A stretch of 64,000 nt of DNA from Streptomyces fradiae ATCC 10745 = DSM 40063 (GCF_008704425.1 NZ_CP023696.1:5682501-5746500), one strand, 5' to 3'; counted from the stretch's first letter, positions 42,553 to 51,249 are shown. Notes: a model not told the origin generated them from the sequence alone. Translations and numbers: made by a program.

Positions 42553-42636
42553 TCAGCTCGCCGGACACATGGCGCTGGACATGCGGCCGAGGTCGACGTG
42601 CCGCCGACTCACCAAGGCAATTCCAGCTCGAGACAT
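42553..42636 (-). CDS. Putative cysteine-attenuation leader peptide of the sulfate operon
   Basis: 27 codons, ATG to TGA. The peptide contains LVSRRHVDLGR followed by MSSAMCPAS, the pattern of the actinobacterial leader-peptide family found before sulfur genes: a basic RRHVDL core and a Cys codon close to the stop. Here the Cys codon is the fourth last. It lies 126 bp upstream of sir with a perfect hairpin in between, so slow translation at Cys when charged tRNA is scarce could change leader folding and raise sulfate-operon expression. The family identity is from memory; the arrangement is seen directly. Confidence 0.75.
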   Translation of the reverse strand: MSRAGIALVSRRHVDLGRMSSAMCPAS

Positions 42637-42659
42637 GACGGAAGCCTGGCATGGGAGTT

Positions 42660-42692
42660 TGGACTCAGTCCACCTTCGTCCGCATCGCGGAC
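42660..42692. promoter_or_regulatory. Two adjacent palindromes upstream of the leader peptide
   Basis: tggactcagtcca (42660-42672, perfect around one base) and gtccgcatcgcggac (42678-42692, perfect arms, 3-base centre). They lie 24-56 bp before the leader ATG, in the expected promoter of the sulfate operon, so at least one is a plausible operator. The regulator is unknown. Confidence 0.45.
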
Positions 42693-42883
42693 GGAACTGT
42701 CCCACATGATGGACGACTGTGGTGCCGGTCACGTTTCACGGGTCATCGGGCGGGCACCTTCCCGCTTCCGCCCCGGCGGGGCGCGCGCCCGGCCCGCGCC
42801 CCGCCCCGCCGCGTCCTCGCGCGGCGCCCTGCGGGCCGCCCCCCGGCCACCCCCGGCCGCGGGGCGCTCCGGGGCCTGCCCGG

Positions 42884-43453
42884 TCAGGCGAAGGCGCCCG
42901 GCCAGGGCCCCGGTGTCTCGACGGCCGGCTTGGGCGCGACGCGCGTGTCGTAGAGGCGGAAGCCGCGCCGCTCGTAGTTGGGGAGTGCGTGCTCGCCGTC
43001 GAGGGAGCAGGTGTTCAGCAGCACCCGCTTGGTGGGCGTGCGGCCCGGCCAGCGGTCGGCCAGGTCCCAGGCCCGCGCGGTGCCGTACGACAGCAGGTGA
43101 CCGCCGATGCGCCGCCCGCGGAACGCGGGGACCAGCCCGAAGTACATGATCTCCACGACGCCCTCGTCCTGGGCGTGCAGCTCGATGAAGCCGGCCGGCG
43201 TCCCCTTCTCGTACGCCACCCACGTCTCGACGCCCGGGCGGTCCAGGATCTCCCGCCACTGCGCGTACGTCAGTCCGAGCCGGTCCACCCACGACACGTC
43301 GCCCCCGACCGCGGAGTAGAGGAACCGGCTGAACTCGGGCGAGGGCACCTCGGCGCGGACGATCCGCACGTCCCCCTCCGGCGCGGCGGCGGGCCGCAGG
43401 TCGTCGGGGGAGGTCTGCTCCAGGTACCAGGTGGTGACGTCGATGTGGCTCAT
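42884..43453 (-). CDS. GNAT family N-acetyltransferase
   Basis: 189 residues. The acetyl-CoA loop is visible as GLVPAFRGRRIGGHLL (R-x-x-G-x-G type), preceded by the beta strand VVEIMYFGL. A beta-strand Cys/Asn region (LLNTCSLDGEHALPNYERRGFRLY) is typical of the C-terminal half. The N-terminal TWYLEQTSPDDLRPA is characteristic of a Streptomyces subgroup. The acceptor substrate is unknown. It is separated from the sulfate leader by about 250 bp and reads away from the lipoprotein gene. Confidence 0.88.
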   Translation of the reverse strand: MSHIDVTTWYLEQTSPDDLRPAAAPEGDVRIVRAEVPSPEFSRFLYSAVGGDVSWVDRLGLTYAQWREILDRPGVETWVAYEKGTPAGFIELHAQDEGVVEIMYFGLVPAFRGRRIGGHLLSYGTARAWDLADRWPGRTPTKRVLLNTCSLDGEHALPNYERRGFRLYDTRVAPKPAVETPGPWPGAFA

Positions 43454-43780
43454 GACGGCCAGGGAACCACGGCCCGCACGCCCCTGGCCAGCACGATCTT
43501 CCCGGCGGCGGGTGCGCGGGCCCGGGGCCGCCGCCCCCGCGGCCCGCCGTCCGGCCGTCGGGCGCGGTCCGGGCTGGGGGGTGTGGTGGTCCGAGGTGTC
43601 CGGATGCTGGGATTCCGTCTCGCCCTGGGGGCGGGCAGGCCCGTGAACCGGCGCGAACCGGTCCCGGCCCGTACCCGCCGGGAAGGCGGCGCGGCGGGTC
43701 TGACAGGATCTCCCGCCGTACGGAACCGGCCGTGCGGCGTGCGCCGCCCGGACCGGCGCAACGGGGAAAGCGAGGAACAC
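43454..43780. other. 327-bp divergent intergenic region
   Basis: Between the GNAT and lipoprotein starts. GC-rich, no gene recognised. Small open frames here lack ribosome sites and family resemblance. The promoter of the lipoprotein probably lies in the last 100 bp. Confidence 0.4.
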
Positions 43781-44422
43781 ATGGCTGCGTGGACACGCGC
43801 GGTGGCCGCGGCGGGCGCTCTGGCGGTCGTCCTGACGGCGGCGGGCTGCGACGGCGGCTCGTCGAAGGCCGACGGCAAGGGCGGTGGCTCGTCGGCGTCC
43901 GGCTCGGCATCGGGCTCGGCGTCCGGCTCCGGAGGGGGCTCCGGGGGCGAGGACGAGAGGACGACGTACCGCCTGGGCGAGGAGAGCCCGGAGGTGGAGA
44001 GCGACATGCAGGCGTCCAAGGACGCCAAGTACACCCTCACCCCGCTCCGGGTGAAGACCGGCACCAAGGCCGACATGGACGGCTCGGGCCTGAAGAAGGA
44101 CGACGAGGGCGGGCCGAAGGTCCCCGTCTACGTCTGGACCAAGGTGACCCACAAGAGCGGCACGCCCATGGAGGTCGGCGACATGGACGGCGACCTGGTC
44201 GTCCGCACCGACAAGGGCACGCGCACCCGGGCGCTCATCGTCCTCCTCGGCGAGGCGAAGTGGCCCGACTGCCCCGCGCCCGACACCGAGCGGAAGCTCG
44301 CGCCCGGCCAGTCGGCGGAGATCTGCAAGGCCTTCCTCGTCCCCGAGGGGGAGAAGGCCGCGGCGGTGGAGGTCACGCGCGGCTTCTACAAGAAGCCCCT
44401 GGAGTGGCCGGCCGCCGGCTGA
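43781..44422 (+). CDS. Secreted lipoprotein of unknown function
   Basis: 213 residues. Signal peptide with lipobox LTAAGC (Cys23), then a Gly/Ser-rich linker of about 35 residues. The mature domain (about 60-213) is beta-rich, with two cysteines (WPDCPAP and EICKAF) that could form a disulfide. It resembles the DUF4352-like lipoproteins of Streptomyces that sit on the outer face of the membrane (YVWTKVTHKSGTPMEVGD); that assignment is tentative. No operon partner. Confidence 0.8.
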   Translation: MAAWTRAVAAAGALAVVLTAAGCDGGSSKADGKGGGSSASGSASGSASGSGGGSGGEDERTTYRLGEESPEVESDMQASKDAKYTLTPLRVKTGTKADMDGSGLKKDDEGGPKVPVYVWTKVTHKSGTPMEVGDMDGDLVVRTDKGTRTRALIVLLGEAKWPDCPAPDTERKLAPGQSAEICKAFLVPEGEKAAAVEVTRGFYKKPLEWPAAG

Positions 44423-44481
44423 CCCACCCGGTCGCCCGCCGGCGCCCGGTCGGCCCGGCCGTTCCGGTCGCCGCGGCCGGT

Positions 44482-44538
44482 CGGCCGGCCCGGCACCGGT
44501 CGGCCGGTCCGGCACCGGTCCGCCGGCCTGGCACCGGC
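44482..44538. repeat. 19-bp tandem repeat, three copies
   Basis: Three consecutive 19-mers of the form cggccggcccggcaccggt with one to four substitutions, in the 263-bp gap between the lipoprotein stop and the GAF regulator stop. The same gap contains further GC-rich palindromic pieces that could terminate transcription from both sides. Confidence 0.85.
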
Positions 44539-44685
44539 CGGTCCGCCCGTCCGGCCCGGCGGGGGCCGGCCGCCCCGGTCCACCCCCGCGAGGGCCCAGG
44601 CAGAGGTCCGGTCCCGGGCCCGCGAGGTGCCCGGTGGCGAAGGCGGTGCGGTCGCGCAGGTCCACGGACCGGTCCCAGGCGCGCC

Positions 44686-46035
44686 TCAGCCCCGGTTCAG
44701 GCCGGGGCCGGGGGCGCGGCGCCCGCCGTCCGCCGCGTGCCGGGCCTCCCGCACCGCCGGGGCCGCGGAGTGCGGGAGCAGGTCCGCCGGGTCGTCCGGC
44801 GCGACCAGCTCCACCTCCACCTCGTCGCGGAACCGGTACGGGCGGTGCGCCAGCACTCCGCCCAGGGTGCGCCGTATCCGGGACATCTCCGCCCGCACGG
44901 TCACCGTCCGCGTCGGGTCGCCGAACACGTCCGCCGCCAGCTCCGCCGCCGTACGGCCGTCCCGGCGCACGGCCAGCACGTACAGCAACTCCGCGTGGCG
45001 CGGGCTCAGTTCCCGCTCCCAGCAGCCGACCGCGCCCGACACCCGCACCGTCCAGTCACGCGGGCGGCTCACGTCCAGCACCAGCCGGGCGGCGGCGTCG
45101 GCGGCGTCCGCGCCCGGACCCGCGCCGTCCAGGGGGCGCAGCAGCCAGCCGCCCGGCAGCGGCTCCACGGCGCACTCGCCCAGGGTCGGCAGCCACACCC
45201 GGCCCGCGCCCAGCGACGCGGGCAGCGGCACCCGGTCCACCGGGGCGAGCCCGTGCACCGCCGCCGTCCATCCGTGGCCGTCCACCGCGAGCGCCCGGCC
45301 CCCGACGCGGCACAGCAGCGGCGCCGCGACGGCCCGCAGCCGGGCGAGGCCCGCCAGGTGCCGGTTGCGCAGCTCCGCCTCGGCCAGCCGCGCCACCGAA
45401 CCGACCAGCAGCAGGGTCGCCGGGTGCATCGTCGTCACCGGGCCGCTCACGTCGACGACCCCCATCAGCCGCCCGTCGCGGGGGTCCGTGACGGGGGCGC
45501 CCGCGCACGTCCAGGTGTGGTGGGTGGAGACGAAGTGCTCCGCCGAGTGGACCTGCACGGGCCGCCGCGCCACCAGCGCCGTGCCCACGCCGTTGGTGCC
45601 GACCGTCGACTCCCGCCAGTCCGCGCCCGGCTCGAAGCCGTGCCCGTCCGCCATCCGCAGCACCGACGCGTGGCCCTCCCGCCACAGCACCCGCCCCTCG
45701 GCGTCCGCGACGACCATGATGTGCCGCACCGCGTCGGAGTCCGCGCCGGGCAGCGACATCAGCCCCTCCCGCAGCACGGGCAGCAGCGCCACGAGGGGCG
45801 AACGGGCCCGCCGCTCCTCCAGCTCGGCGGGCGACAGCAGCCCGGAGCGGCGGTCGCGGTCGGGGTCGACGCCCTCGCGCAGCATCCGGCGCCACGACGC
45901 CTCGATGTCGGCGCGCGGCGCGAGCGACGCCGGTCGTCCCCGCAGCGCCGCGTCCCTGACCTCCTTGAGCAGCAGCGCCGCCTCACGCGAGTCCATCGCG
46001 GCGAGCCGGGTGATGTCGATCGTGGTGCTCCGCAC
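44686..46035 (-). CDS. GAF-domain transcriptional regulator
   Basis: 449 residues from a GTG. The middle (about 80-200) is a GAF domain with the motif VGTNGVGTAL and the HTTWTCAGAPVTDPRDGRLMGVVDVSGP block common in AcoR-type sensors. The C-terminal 90 residues (LSPRHAELLYVLAVRRDGRTAAELAADVFGD then TVTVRAEMSRIRRTLG) form a winged helix of the type found in Streptomyces GAF regulators, instead of the AAA and Fis domains of true AcoR. It probably senses a small ligand. Upstream lies the acyl-CoA dehydrogenase gene on the same strand, but 385 bp away. Confidence 0.85.
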   Translation of the reverse strand: MRSTTIDITRLAAMDSREAALLLKEVRDAALRGRPASLAPRADIEASWRRMLREGVDPDRDRRSGLLSPAELEERRARSPLVALLPVLREGLMSLPGADSDAVRHIMVVADAEGRVLWREGHASVLRMADGHGFEPGADWRESTVGTNGVGTALVARRPVQVHSAEHFVSTHHTWTCAGAPVTDPRDGRLMGVVDVSGPVTTMHPATLLLVGSVARLAEAELRNRHLAGLARLRAVAAPLLCRVGGRALAVDGHGWTAAVHGLAPVDRVPLPASLGAGRVWLPTLGECAVEPLPGGWLLRPLDGAGPGADAADAAARLVLDVSRPRDWTVRVSGAVGCWERELSPRHAELLYVLAVRRDGRTAAELAADVFGDPTRTVTVRAEMSRIRRTLGGVLAHRPYRFRDEVEVELVAPDDPADLLPHSAAPAVREARHAADGGRRAPGPGLNRG

Positions 46036-46420
46036 CGGGCCAGCCCTCCCCGTTCCCCAACGGCCCCCATCATCCCCCGTCCGAACAACAGCCCGGACGG
46101 CCGCCGTACAGAACGCGCCACGGCTGCAACCCCCTGCAACTCTGGCACGGGCCCCCGGACCCGTACGAGAGTGGCCCCGTACCGGTTCGCCGGTACGCGA
46201 CGGGATGGTGCCGTGTCGGCGCAGCACCATCCCGGCCGCGTCGCTCCGGGCGCGGGGTGCCGGCCGGTGCCCCGCGCCCGTTCGGCTCCCCGGGCGCCGC
46301 GCGCCGCGCCCCGGCCGTACACCCGGCCCGGCCCTCAGCCCCCGGCCGTACACCCGGCCCGGCCCTCAGCCCCCGGCCGTCCGCCCCGCCCCGCCCCGCG
46401 TCCCGGCCGTCCGCCCCGCC
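46036..46420. other. 385-bp intergenic region with tandem repeat
   Basis: Holds the promoter of the GAF regulator (near 46040-46150, the less GC-rich part with tacagaacgcgcc) and a 31-bp repeat array next to the dehydrogenase stop. No gene seen. Confidence 0.5.
46311..46385. repeat. 31-bp tandem repeat, two full copies and a partial third
   Basis: Unit starting ccggccgtacacccggcc; copies at 46311-46341 and 46342-46372 are identical, and a diverging third begins at 46373. Confidence 0.9.
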
Positions 46421-48103
46421 CTACGCCCCCGGCGCCTCGCCCGGCCGGGCGCGGTCCACGATCGCGCGCAGGTCCAGCGTGTGCGGCAGCGTCCCGAACG
46501 CCGCGCCCCCGTCGCCCCCCAGCCGGGACGCGCAGAAGGCGTCGGCGACCTCCGGCGGCGCCCACCGCACCAGCAGCGACCCCTGGAGCACCAGCGCCAT
46601 CCGCTCCACCAGGCGCCGCGCCCGCGCCTCGATGCCGTCCAGGTCGGCCAGTTCCGTCAGCAGCCCCTTGACGGCCGCGTCCAGCCGGTGGTCCGCGCCG
46701 CGCGCGAGCCCCACCTCCCGCAGGTACGCGTCGAGCGCGCCCGGCTCCCGCCGCAGCGCCCGCAGCACGTCCAGCGCCTGCACGTTCCCGGAGCCCTCCC
46801 AGATGGAGTTGAGCGGCGACTCCCGCAGCAGCCGGGGCATGCCCGACTCCTCCACGTAGCCGTTGCCGCCCAGGCACTCCAGCGCCTCGGCGACCATCGG
46901 GGTGCACCGCTTGGTCACCCAGTACTTCGCGGCCGGCACGGCGAGCCGCAGCAGGGCCCGCTCGGACTCCGCGGCGCCCCCGCCAGCGGCCCGGCCGCCC
47001 GACTCCACCGCGTCGTACGCCGCCGCCAGCCGCATCCCGAGGACCGTCGCCGCCTCCGACTCCAGGGCGAGGTCGGCCAGGACGTTGCGCATCAGCGGCT
47101 TGTCGGCGAGCACCCCGCCGAACGCGCCGCGGTACGTGGTGTGGTGCACGGCCTGCGCGACCGCCTGCCGCATCAGCGCGGCCGAGCCGAGCACGCAGTC
47201 CAGGCGGGTCGCGGCGACCATCTCGATGATGGTGGGCACCCCGCGCCCCTCCTCGCCGACCCGGCGCGCCCACGTTCCGTCGAACTCCACCTCGGCGGAG
47301 GCGTTCGAGCGGTTGCCGAGCTTGTCCTTGAGGCGCTGGATGCGGAAGACGTTGCGGGTGCCGTCGTCCAGGACCCTCGGCACCAGGAAGCAGGTGAGGC
47401 CGCCCGGCGCCTGCGCCAGCACCAGGAAGCCGTCCGACATGGGCGCCGAGCAGAACCACTTGTGGCCCGTCAGCAGGTACTCCCCGGCGGCGTCCAGCGG
47501 CTTCGCGGCCGTCGTGTTGGCGCGGACGTCGCTGCCGCCCTGCTTCTCCGTCATGCCCATCCCGAGGAGGGCGCCCGCCTTCCGCGCCGGCGGCAGCAGC
47601 TCCTCGCCCTCGTACACCCTGGACGTGAGCTTCGGCTCCCACACGGCGGCCAGCTCCGGGTCGGTGCGCAGCGCGGGCACGGCCGCGTGGGTCATCGACA
47701 GCGGGCAGCCGTGCCCCGCCTCCGTCTGCGACCAGACGACGAAGCCGGCCGCGCGCCGCACGTGCCCGCCGGAGCGGCCCCAGGCGCCGGTCAGCCCGGA
47801 GGTGACGGCGTGCCCGAGGAGCCGGTGCCAGGCGGGGTGGAAGTCGACCTCGTCGACGCGGTTGCCGTACCGGTCGTGGGTGCGCAGCCGCGGCGGGAAC
47901 TCGTTGGCGAGGGCGCCCCAGGACTGGGCCTGCACCGAGCCCGCGGTGGTGCCCAGCCCGGACAGCTCCCGCGCGGCCTCCTCCCGCAGGTCGGGCGGAA
48001 GGTGTCGTTCCACCGCCTCGGCCAGGGCCCGGTCCGCGCGGAACACGTCGTACCCGACCAGGGGCGGCGGCTGGTTGGTCACGGTGTGGGTGGTGGCTGC
48101 CAT
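46421..48103 (-). CDS. Acyl-CoA dehydrogenase, AidB-like
   Basis: 560 residues, the long form typical of AidB/DNA-alkylation-response dehydrogenases. FAD- and substrate-binding blocks are present: GMGMTEKQGGSDVRANTT, GHKWFCSAPMSDGFLVLAQ, LGGNGYVEESGMPRLLRESPLNSIWEGSGNV. The EGSGNVQ motif near the C-terminus is characteristic of the AidB group. It may act in fatty acid metabolism or protect DNA by an unknown reaction. The start ATG is only 17 bp from the start of the divergent YihY gene, so no room exists for two separate promoters between them. Confidence 0.92.
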   Translation of the reverse strand: MAATTHTVTNQPPPLVGYDVFRADRALAEAVERHLPPDLREEAARELSGLGTTAGSVQAQSWGALANEFPPRLRTHDRYGNRVDEVDFHPAWHRLLGHAVTSGLTGAWGRSGGHVRRAAGFVVWSQTEAGHGCPLSMTHAAVPALRTDPELAAVWEPKLTSRVYEGEELLPPARKAGALLGMGMTEKQGGSDVRANTTAAKPLDAAGEYLLTGHKWFCSAPMSDGFLVLAQAPGGLTCFLVPRVLDDGTRNVFRIQRLKDKLGNRSNASAEVEFDGTWARRVGEEGRGVPTIIEMVAATRLDCVLGSAALMRQAVAQAVHHTTYRGAFGGVLADKPLMRNVLADLALESEAATVLGMRLAAAYDAVESGGRAAGGGAAESERALLRLAVPAAKYWVTKRCTPMVAEALECLGGNGYVEESGMPRLLRESPLNSIWEGSGNVQALDVLRALRREPGALDAYLREVGLARGADHRLDAAVKGLLTELADLDGIEARARRLVERMALVLQGSLLVRWAPPEVADAFCASRLGGDGGAAFGTLPHTLDLRAIVDRARPGEAPGA

Positions 48104-48120
48104 GCGGATACGGTAAGGAG

Positions 48121-49830
48121 GTGCAGGCAGCGAAGGAAACACCCGATCCGGCCGGGGGACCCGCGGGACCGCCGGGCACCCCAGGACCCCGGGACCCGGG
48201 GAGCCGCGGGGGGCAGGGGGCGGACCGCGCCGCGCCCTCCGGACGGCTCCACCGCGCCCGGGTCCTCTACCGCAACGTCTCGAAGCGGAAGCTGGCCTGG
48301 CTCCTCCTGAAGGACACGGTGAACTCGTGCATCGAGTACCGGATCCTCGGCCTCGCCGCCGAGGCCGCGTTCTTCACGCTGCTGTCGCTGCCGCCGCTGA
48401 TGCTCGGGCTGCTGGGCCTGCTCGGCTACATCGACGACTGGACGGACACGACGACCGTCGCGTCCATCGAGAAGAACATCCTCGCCGCCGTCGGCACGGT
48501 CCTCTCCGACCGGGGCGTCAACGAGATCGCCCGGCCCCTGCTGGAGGACGTGACGAGGGGCGGCAGGCCCGACGTCATCTCCATCGGCTTCGCCATCGCG
48601 CTGTGGTCGGGGTCGCGCGCGGTGAACGTCTTCATCGACACGATCACCGTGATGTACGGCCTCGACGGGCACCGCGGCATCGTCGCCACCCGGCTCCTCG
48701 CCTTCCTGCTCTACCTGGTCGCCCTGGTGATCGGCGCGGTCGTCCTGCCGCTGGCCGTCGTCGGCCCGGACCGGGTGGTGGAGGTGGTGCCGTTCGGCAC
48801 GGAAGTGGTGTCGGTGCTGTACTGGCCGGTGGTCATCCTGCTGTCGGTGGCGTTCCTGACGACGCTCTACCACGTCTCCGTACCGGTCCGGTCGCCGTGG
48901 GTCGAGGACGTGCCCGGCGCGCTGGTGGCGCTCGGCATGTGGGTGCTGGGCAGCTTCGTGCTGCGGATCTACCTCACGCAGACGGTCGAGGGCCCCACCA
49001 TCTACGGCTCCCTCGCGGCGCCCATCGCCGTCCTGCTGTGGATCGGCATCTCCGCGTTCGCGGTGCTCGTGGGCGCCGCGGTCAACGCGGCCATCGACCG
49101 GGTCTGGCCGTCCGTCGCCACCGCCGCCGCCCGCGCCGAGACGGAGCGCGTGCGCGCCGCCGAGGCCGCCGCGCTGGTCGCCCGCGCGCAGGCGGGCGGC
49201 GACCCGGACATGCCCTCGGAGTTCCCGGAGCGCTGGTCGCGCTTCCTGCCGCCGGACGACATACGGGCCCGCCTCCAGTGGGAGAAGGCGGAGAAGGACC
49301 GCCGCCCCAAGGACCGCCCGGCCGCCCCGGACCGCCCGGCCGCCTCGGAGGACCCGGCCGCCCAGGACCGGCCGGCCACCCCGGAGGCCCCGGCCGCCCA
49401 GGACCGGCCGGCCTCCGAGCGGCCGGCTTCCGACCGCCCCGCCTCCGACCGCCCCGCCCCCGAGCGGCCAGACCCCGGCCGGCGTCCTTCCGAGCGGCCC
49501 GCCGACCCGGAACCGCCCGGGAACGGGCCGGGCGCAGAGGGCCGTGCCGGGCGGGACGGCGAGAGGCACGACCCCGGAGGGCCCGCCGGGTCCTCCGGGT
49601 CCTCCGGGGACGAGGGTCCGGCCGGACGGAGCGGCGGCCGGGGCCCGGCCGGACCGTACGTCTACCGGGGGCCCGCCGGGCCGCACGCGGGAGAGGCCGC
49701 GCCCCGCGGTCCGCACGGCGCCCCGTCCGACCGGAGCGGCCGCGGCGACCGGAGCGACGGCGGCGACCGGGCCGACCACCGCGGCGACGGGCCCGCCGGG
49801 CGGCGGTACGGCGGCGGGGGCGGGGGCTGA
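48121..49830 (+). CDS. YihY/UPF0761 family inner-membrane protein with disordered tail
   Basis: 569 residues from a GTG that directly abuts TAAGGAG. The core (about 40-345) is the YihY (former RNase BN) family: six or so membrane segments, [43 protein letters not shown], and [32 protein letters not shown]. YihY is not a ribonuclease; its role is unknown. The last 225 residues are a highly charged, Pro/Ala/Asp/Arg/Ser low-complexity tail made of repeats such as DRPA and SDRP. The ribosome site lies unusually close to the chosen start. The next gene overlaps by four bases. Confidence 0.88.
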   Translation: MQAAKETPDPAGGPAGPPGTPGPRDPGSRGGQGADRAAPSGRLHRARVLYRNVSKRKLAWLLLKDTVNSCIEYRILGLAAEAAFFTLLSLPPLMLGLLGLLGYIDDWTDTTTVASIEKNILAAVGTVLSDRGVNEIARPLLEDVTRGGRPDVISIGFAIALWSGSRAVNVFIDTITVMYGLDGHRGIVATRLLAFLLYLVALVIGAVVLPLAVVGPDRVVEVVPFGTEVVSVLYWPVVILLSVAFLTTLYHVSVPVRSPWVEDVPGALVALGMWVLGSFVLRIYLTQTVEGPTIYGSLAAPIAVLLWIGISAFAVLVGAAVNAAIDRVWPSVATAAARAETERVRAAEAAALVARAQAGGDPDMPSEFPERWSRFLPPDDIRARLQWEKAEKDRRPKDRPAAPDRPAASEDPAAQDRPATPEAPAAQDRPASERPASDRPASDRPAPERPDPGRRPSERPADPEPPGNGPGAEGRAGRDGERHDPGGPAGSSGSSGDEGPAGRSGGRGPAGPYVYRGPAGPHAGEAAPRGPHGAPSDRSGRGDRSDGGDRADHRGDGPAGRRYGGGGGG

Positions 49831-50621
49831 GCCCCCGCTACCGGGAGCGGCCCTCCCGGCTGGACGGGGCCGTCGTCTGGACGGTGGACGGGGCCCGCTC
49901 CGGTGCCGAGCCCGGACCGGTCCTCCCCGACGGCTGCATGGACCTGCTGTGGAGCGCGGGGCGGCTCCTCGTCGCGGGGCCCGACACACGCGCGCACGCC
50001 CCCGGAGACCCGGCGGCGGCGTGGGCGGGCGTCCGGTTCGCGCCCGGCGGCGCGCCCGCCCTGCTCGGCGTACCGGCGCACGAACTGCGCGACCGCCGCG
50101 TGGACCTGGCCGACCTGTGGCCCGCCGCCCGCGTGCGCCGCCTGGCCGGCCGGATCGCCGCGGCCGGGGCGCCCCCGGCGGCGCTGGAGGAGGCGGCCCT
50201 GTGCCTCGCGGCGCGGGCGGGCCGGCCCGACCCGTTGGCGCGCGCCGTCGCCGCCCGGCTGGACGCCGGGTGGAGCGTCGCCGCCACGGCCGACGCGGTG
50301 GGGCTGGGCGTCCGGCAGCTGCACCGGCGCTCCCTGGACGCCTTCGGCTACGGGCCGAAGACGCTCGCCCGCATCCTCCGCCTCCGGCGCGCCCTGGCCC
50401 TGGTACGGGCCGGGACCCCGTTCGCGTCGGCCGCCGCCCTGGCGGGCTACACCGACCAGGCGCACCTGGCGCGCGACAGCCGCGCCCTGACGGGCCGTAC
50501 CCTCACGGCCCACGTCACGGCCCACGCGCCCGCCCGCGCGTCCGGGGGCACCACCGCCCCGGCGCCGGCCCGCGGGCCGGCCCACGCCCGCGGACCCGCG
50601 CCGGCCCGTCCGCCGTCCTAG
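49827..50621 (+). CDS. AraC-type transcriptional regulator (DUF6597-like N-terminus)
   Basis: The reading frame is clear: [11 protein letters not shown] at the beginning of the sensor domain (DUF6597 type), then a C-terminal double helix-turn-helix ([44 protein letters not shown]). No ATG or good GTG begins the conserved part. A CTG at 49827 overlaps the YihY stop (CTGA), giving 264 residues and a normal start [11 protein letters not shown]; a GTG at 49884 would lose part of the N-terminus. I list the CTG as the most likely start but it is uncertain. Its stop overlaps that of the VOC gene. Confidence 0.75.
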   Translation: MSPRYRERPSRLDGAVVWTVDGARSGAEPGPVLPDGCMDLLWSAGRLLVAGPDTRAHAPGDPAAAWAGVRFAPGGAPALLGVPAHELRDRRVDLADLWPAARVRRLAGRIAAAGAPPAALEEAALCLAARAGRPDPLARAVAARLDAGWSVAATADAVGLGVRQLHRRSLDAFGYGPKTLARILRLRRALALVRAGTPFASAAALAGYTDQAHLARDSRALTGRTLTAHVTAHAPARASGGTTAPAPARGPAHARGPAPARPPS

Positions 50622-50977
50622 GCGTCGGCGAAGAGGTCCACCCCGCGACCGTCCGGGTCGAGGACCACCGCGTAGCGCTGGCCCCACGGGGCGTCCCACG
50701 GCGCCCGGTGGCCCCGGTACCCGGCCGCCACCAGGTCCCCGTACAGGGCGTCGACCTCCGCCGGGGCGGCGCAGCGGAAGGCGAGCGCCGTCCGGTCGCC
50801 GGCGGGGGCGTCGTCCAGGTCGGTGTAGGCGCGCACCGCCTCCTCGGTGTCCCACATCATCCGCAGGCCGCCGGGCAGTACGGCCTCCGCGTGCGGCGCC
50901 GAGTCGGCCTCGGGCGGGACGTCCAGGCCGTCGGAGACGACCAGGCCGATCGCGTCGAAACGGGGTGTCACGGTCAT
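50618..50977 (-). CDS. VOC (glyoxalase-fold) family protein with an internal deletion
   Basis: 119 residues. A VOC domain is recognisable: [10 protein letters not shown] opening strand, [64 protein letters not shown]. Immediately after LVVSD the usual helix (of the form xxxSxxFYRxLG) is absent and GLDVPPEAD follows directly, so about 12 residues are missing in frame compared with normal family members. The paired fold may still form, but the first beta-alpha-beta unit is incomplete. Convergent with the AraC-type gene; the stops share CTAG. Confidence 0.8.
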   Translation of the reverse strand: MTVTPRFDAIGLVVSDGLDVPPEADSAPHAEAVLPGGLRMMWDTEEAVRAYTDLDDAPAGDRTALAFRCAAPAEVDALYGDLVAAGYRGHRAPWDAPWGQRYAVVLDPDGRGVDLFADA

Positions 50978-51091
50978 GCGGGCACCCTACGGCCGCCGAC
51001 CGCGCCGGTCTTGTACGGATCGGACGCGCCGGAGGCGTCGGCGGCGGCCGGATCACGGCATGCGTACATATAGGGCATAAGCGGCATGTGT

Positions 51092-51100
51092 TGGTAAGGT
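51092..51100 (+). promoter_or_regulatory. Extended -10 promoter element
   Basis: tggtaaggt matches an extended -10 (TGn plus TAAGGT), in an AT-richer stretch (tacatatagggcataagcgg) 102 bp before the leader ORF at 51202. No good -35 is visible, as extended -10 promoters often lack one. It would drive the antiporter gene. Confidence 0.45.
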
Positions 51101-51201
51101 GAGGCCCCTCGCCCCACCCCGTCCCCGCCGCTCCACCGCCATCCCCCACCCCACCCCGTCCCCGTTCCCGTTCCCCGCCCGTCCCGCCACGGAGGTGCCG
51201 C

Positions 51202-51246
51202 CATGGGTACGTGCCGCACCCTCCCGCCCGGCGCAGCCGGGGGGTG
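51202..51246 (+). pseudogene. 14-codon ORF, possible remnant of a TrkA-C regulatory subunit gene
   Basis: An ATG with ideal GGAGG seven bases upstream encodes MGTCRTLPPGAAGG and stops three bases before the antiporter GTG. In Streptomyces this antiporter is normally preceded by a gene for a cation:proton antiporter regulatory subunit (TrkA-C domain) whose product starts with a short T/R-x-LPG-like segment. Here only the ribosome site, a similar first ten codons and a stop remain, which reads like an in-frame internal deletion. Alternatively it is simply a short leader ORF that couples translation to the antiporter. Confidence 0.4.
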
Positions 51247-51249
51247 ATC

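Noticed and set aside
42505-43149. Plus-strand ORF overlapping the sulfate-operon leader and the GNAT gene
   Set aside because: It runs antisense through the leader peptide and the acetyltransferase and has an Arg/Pro/Ala-rich translation without domain.
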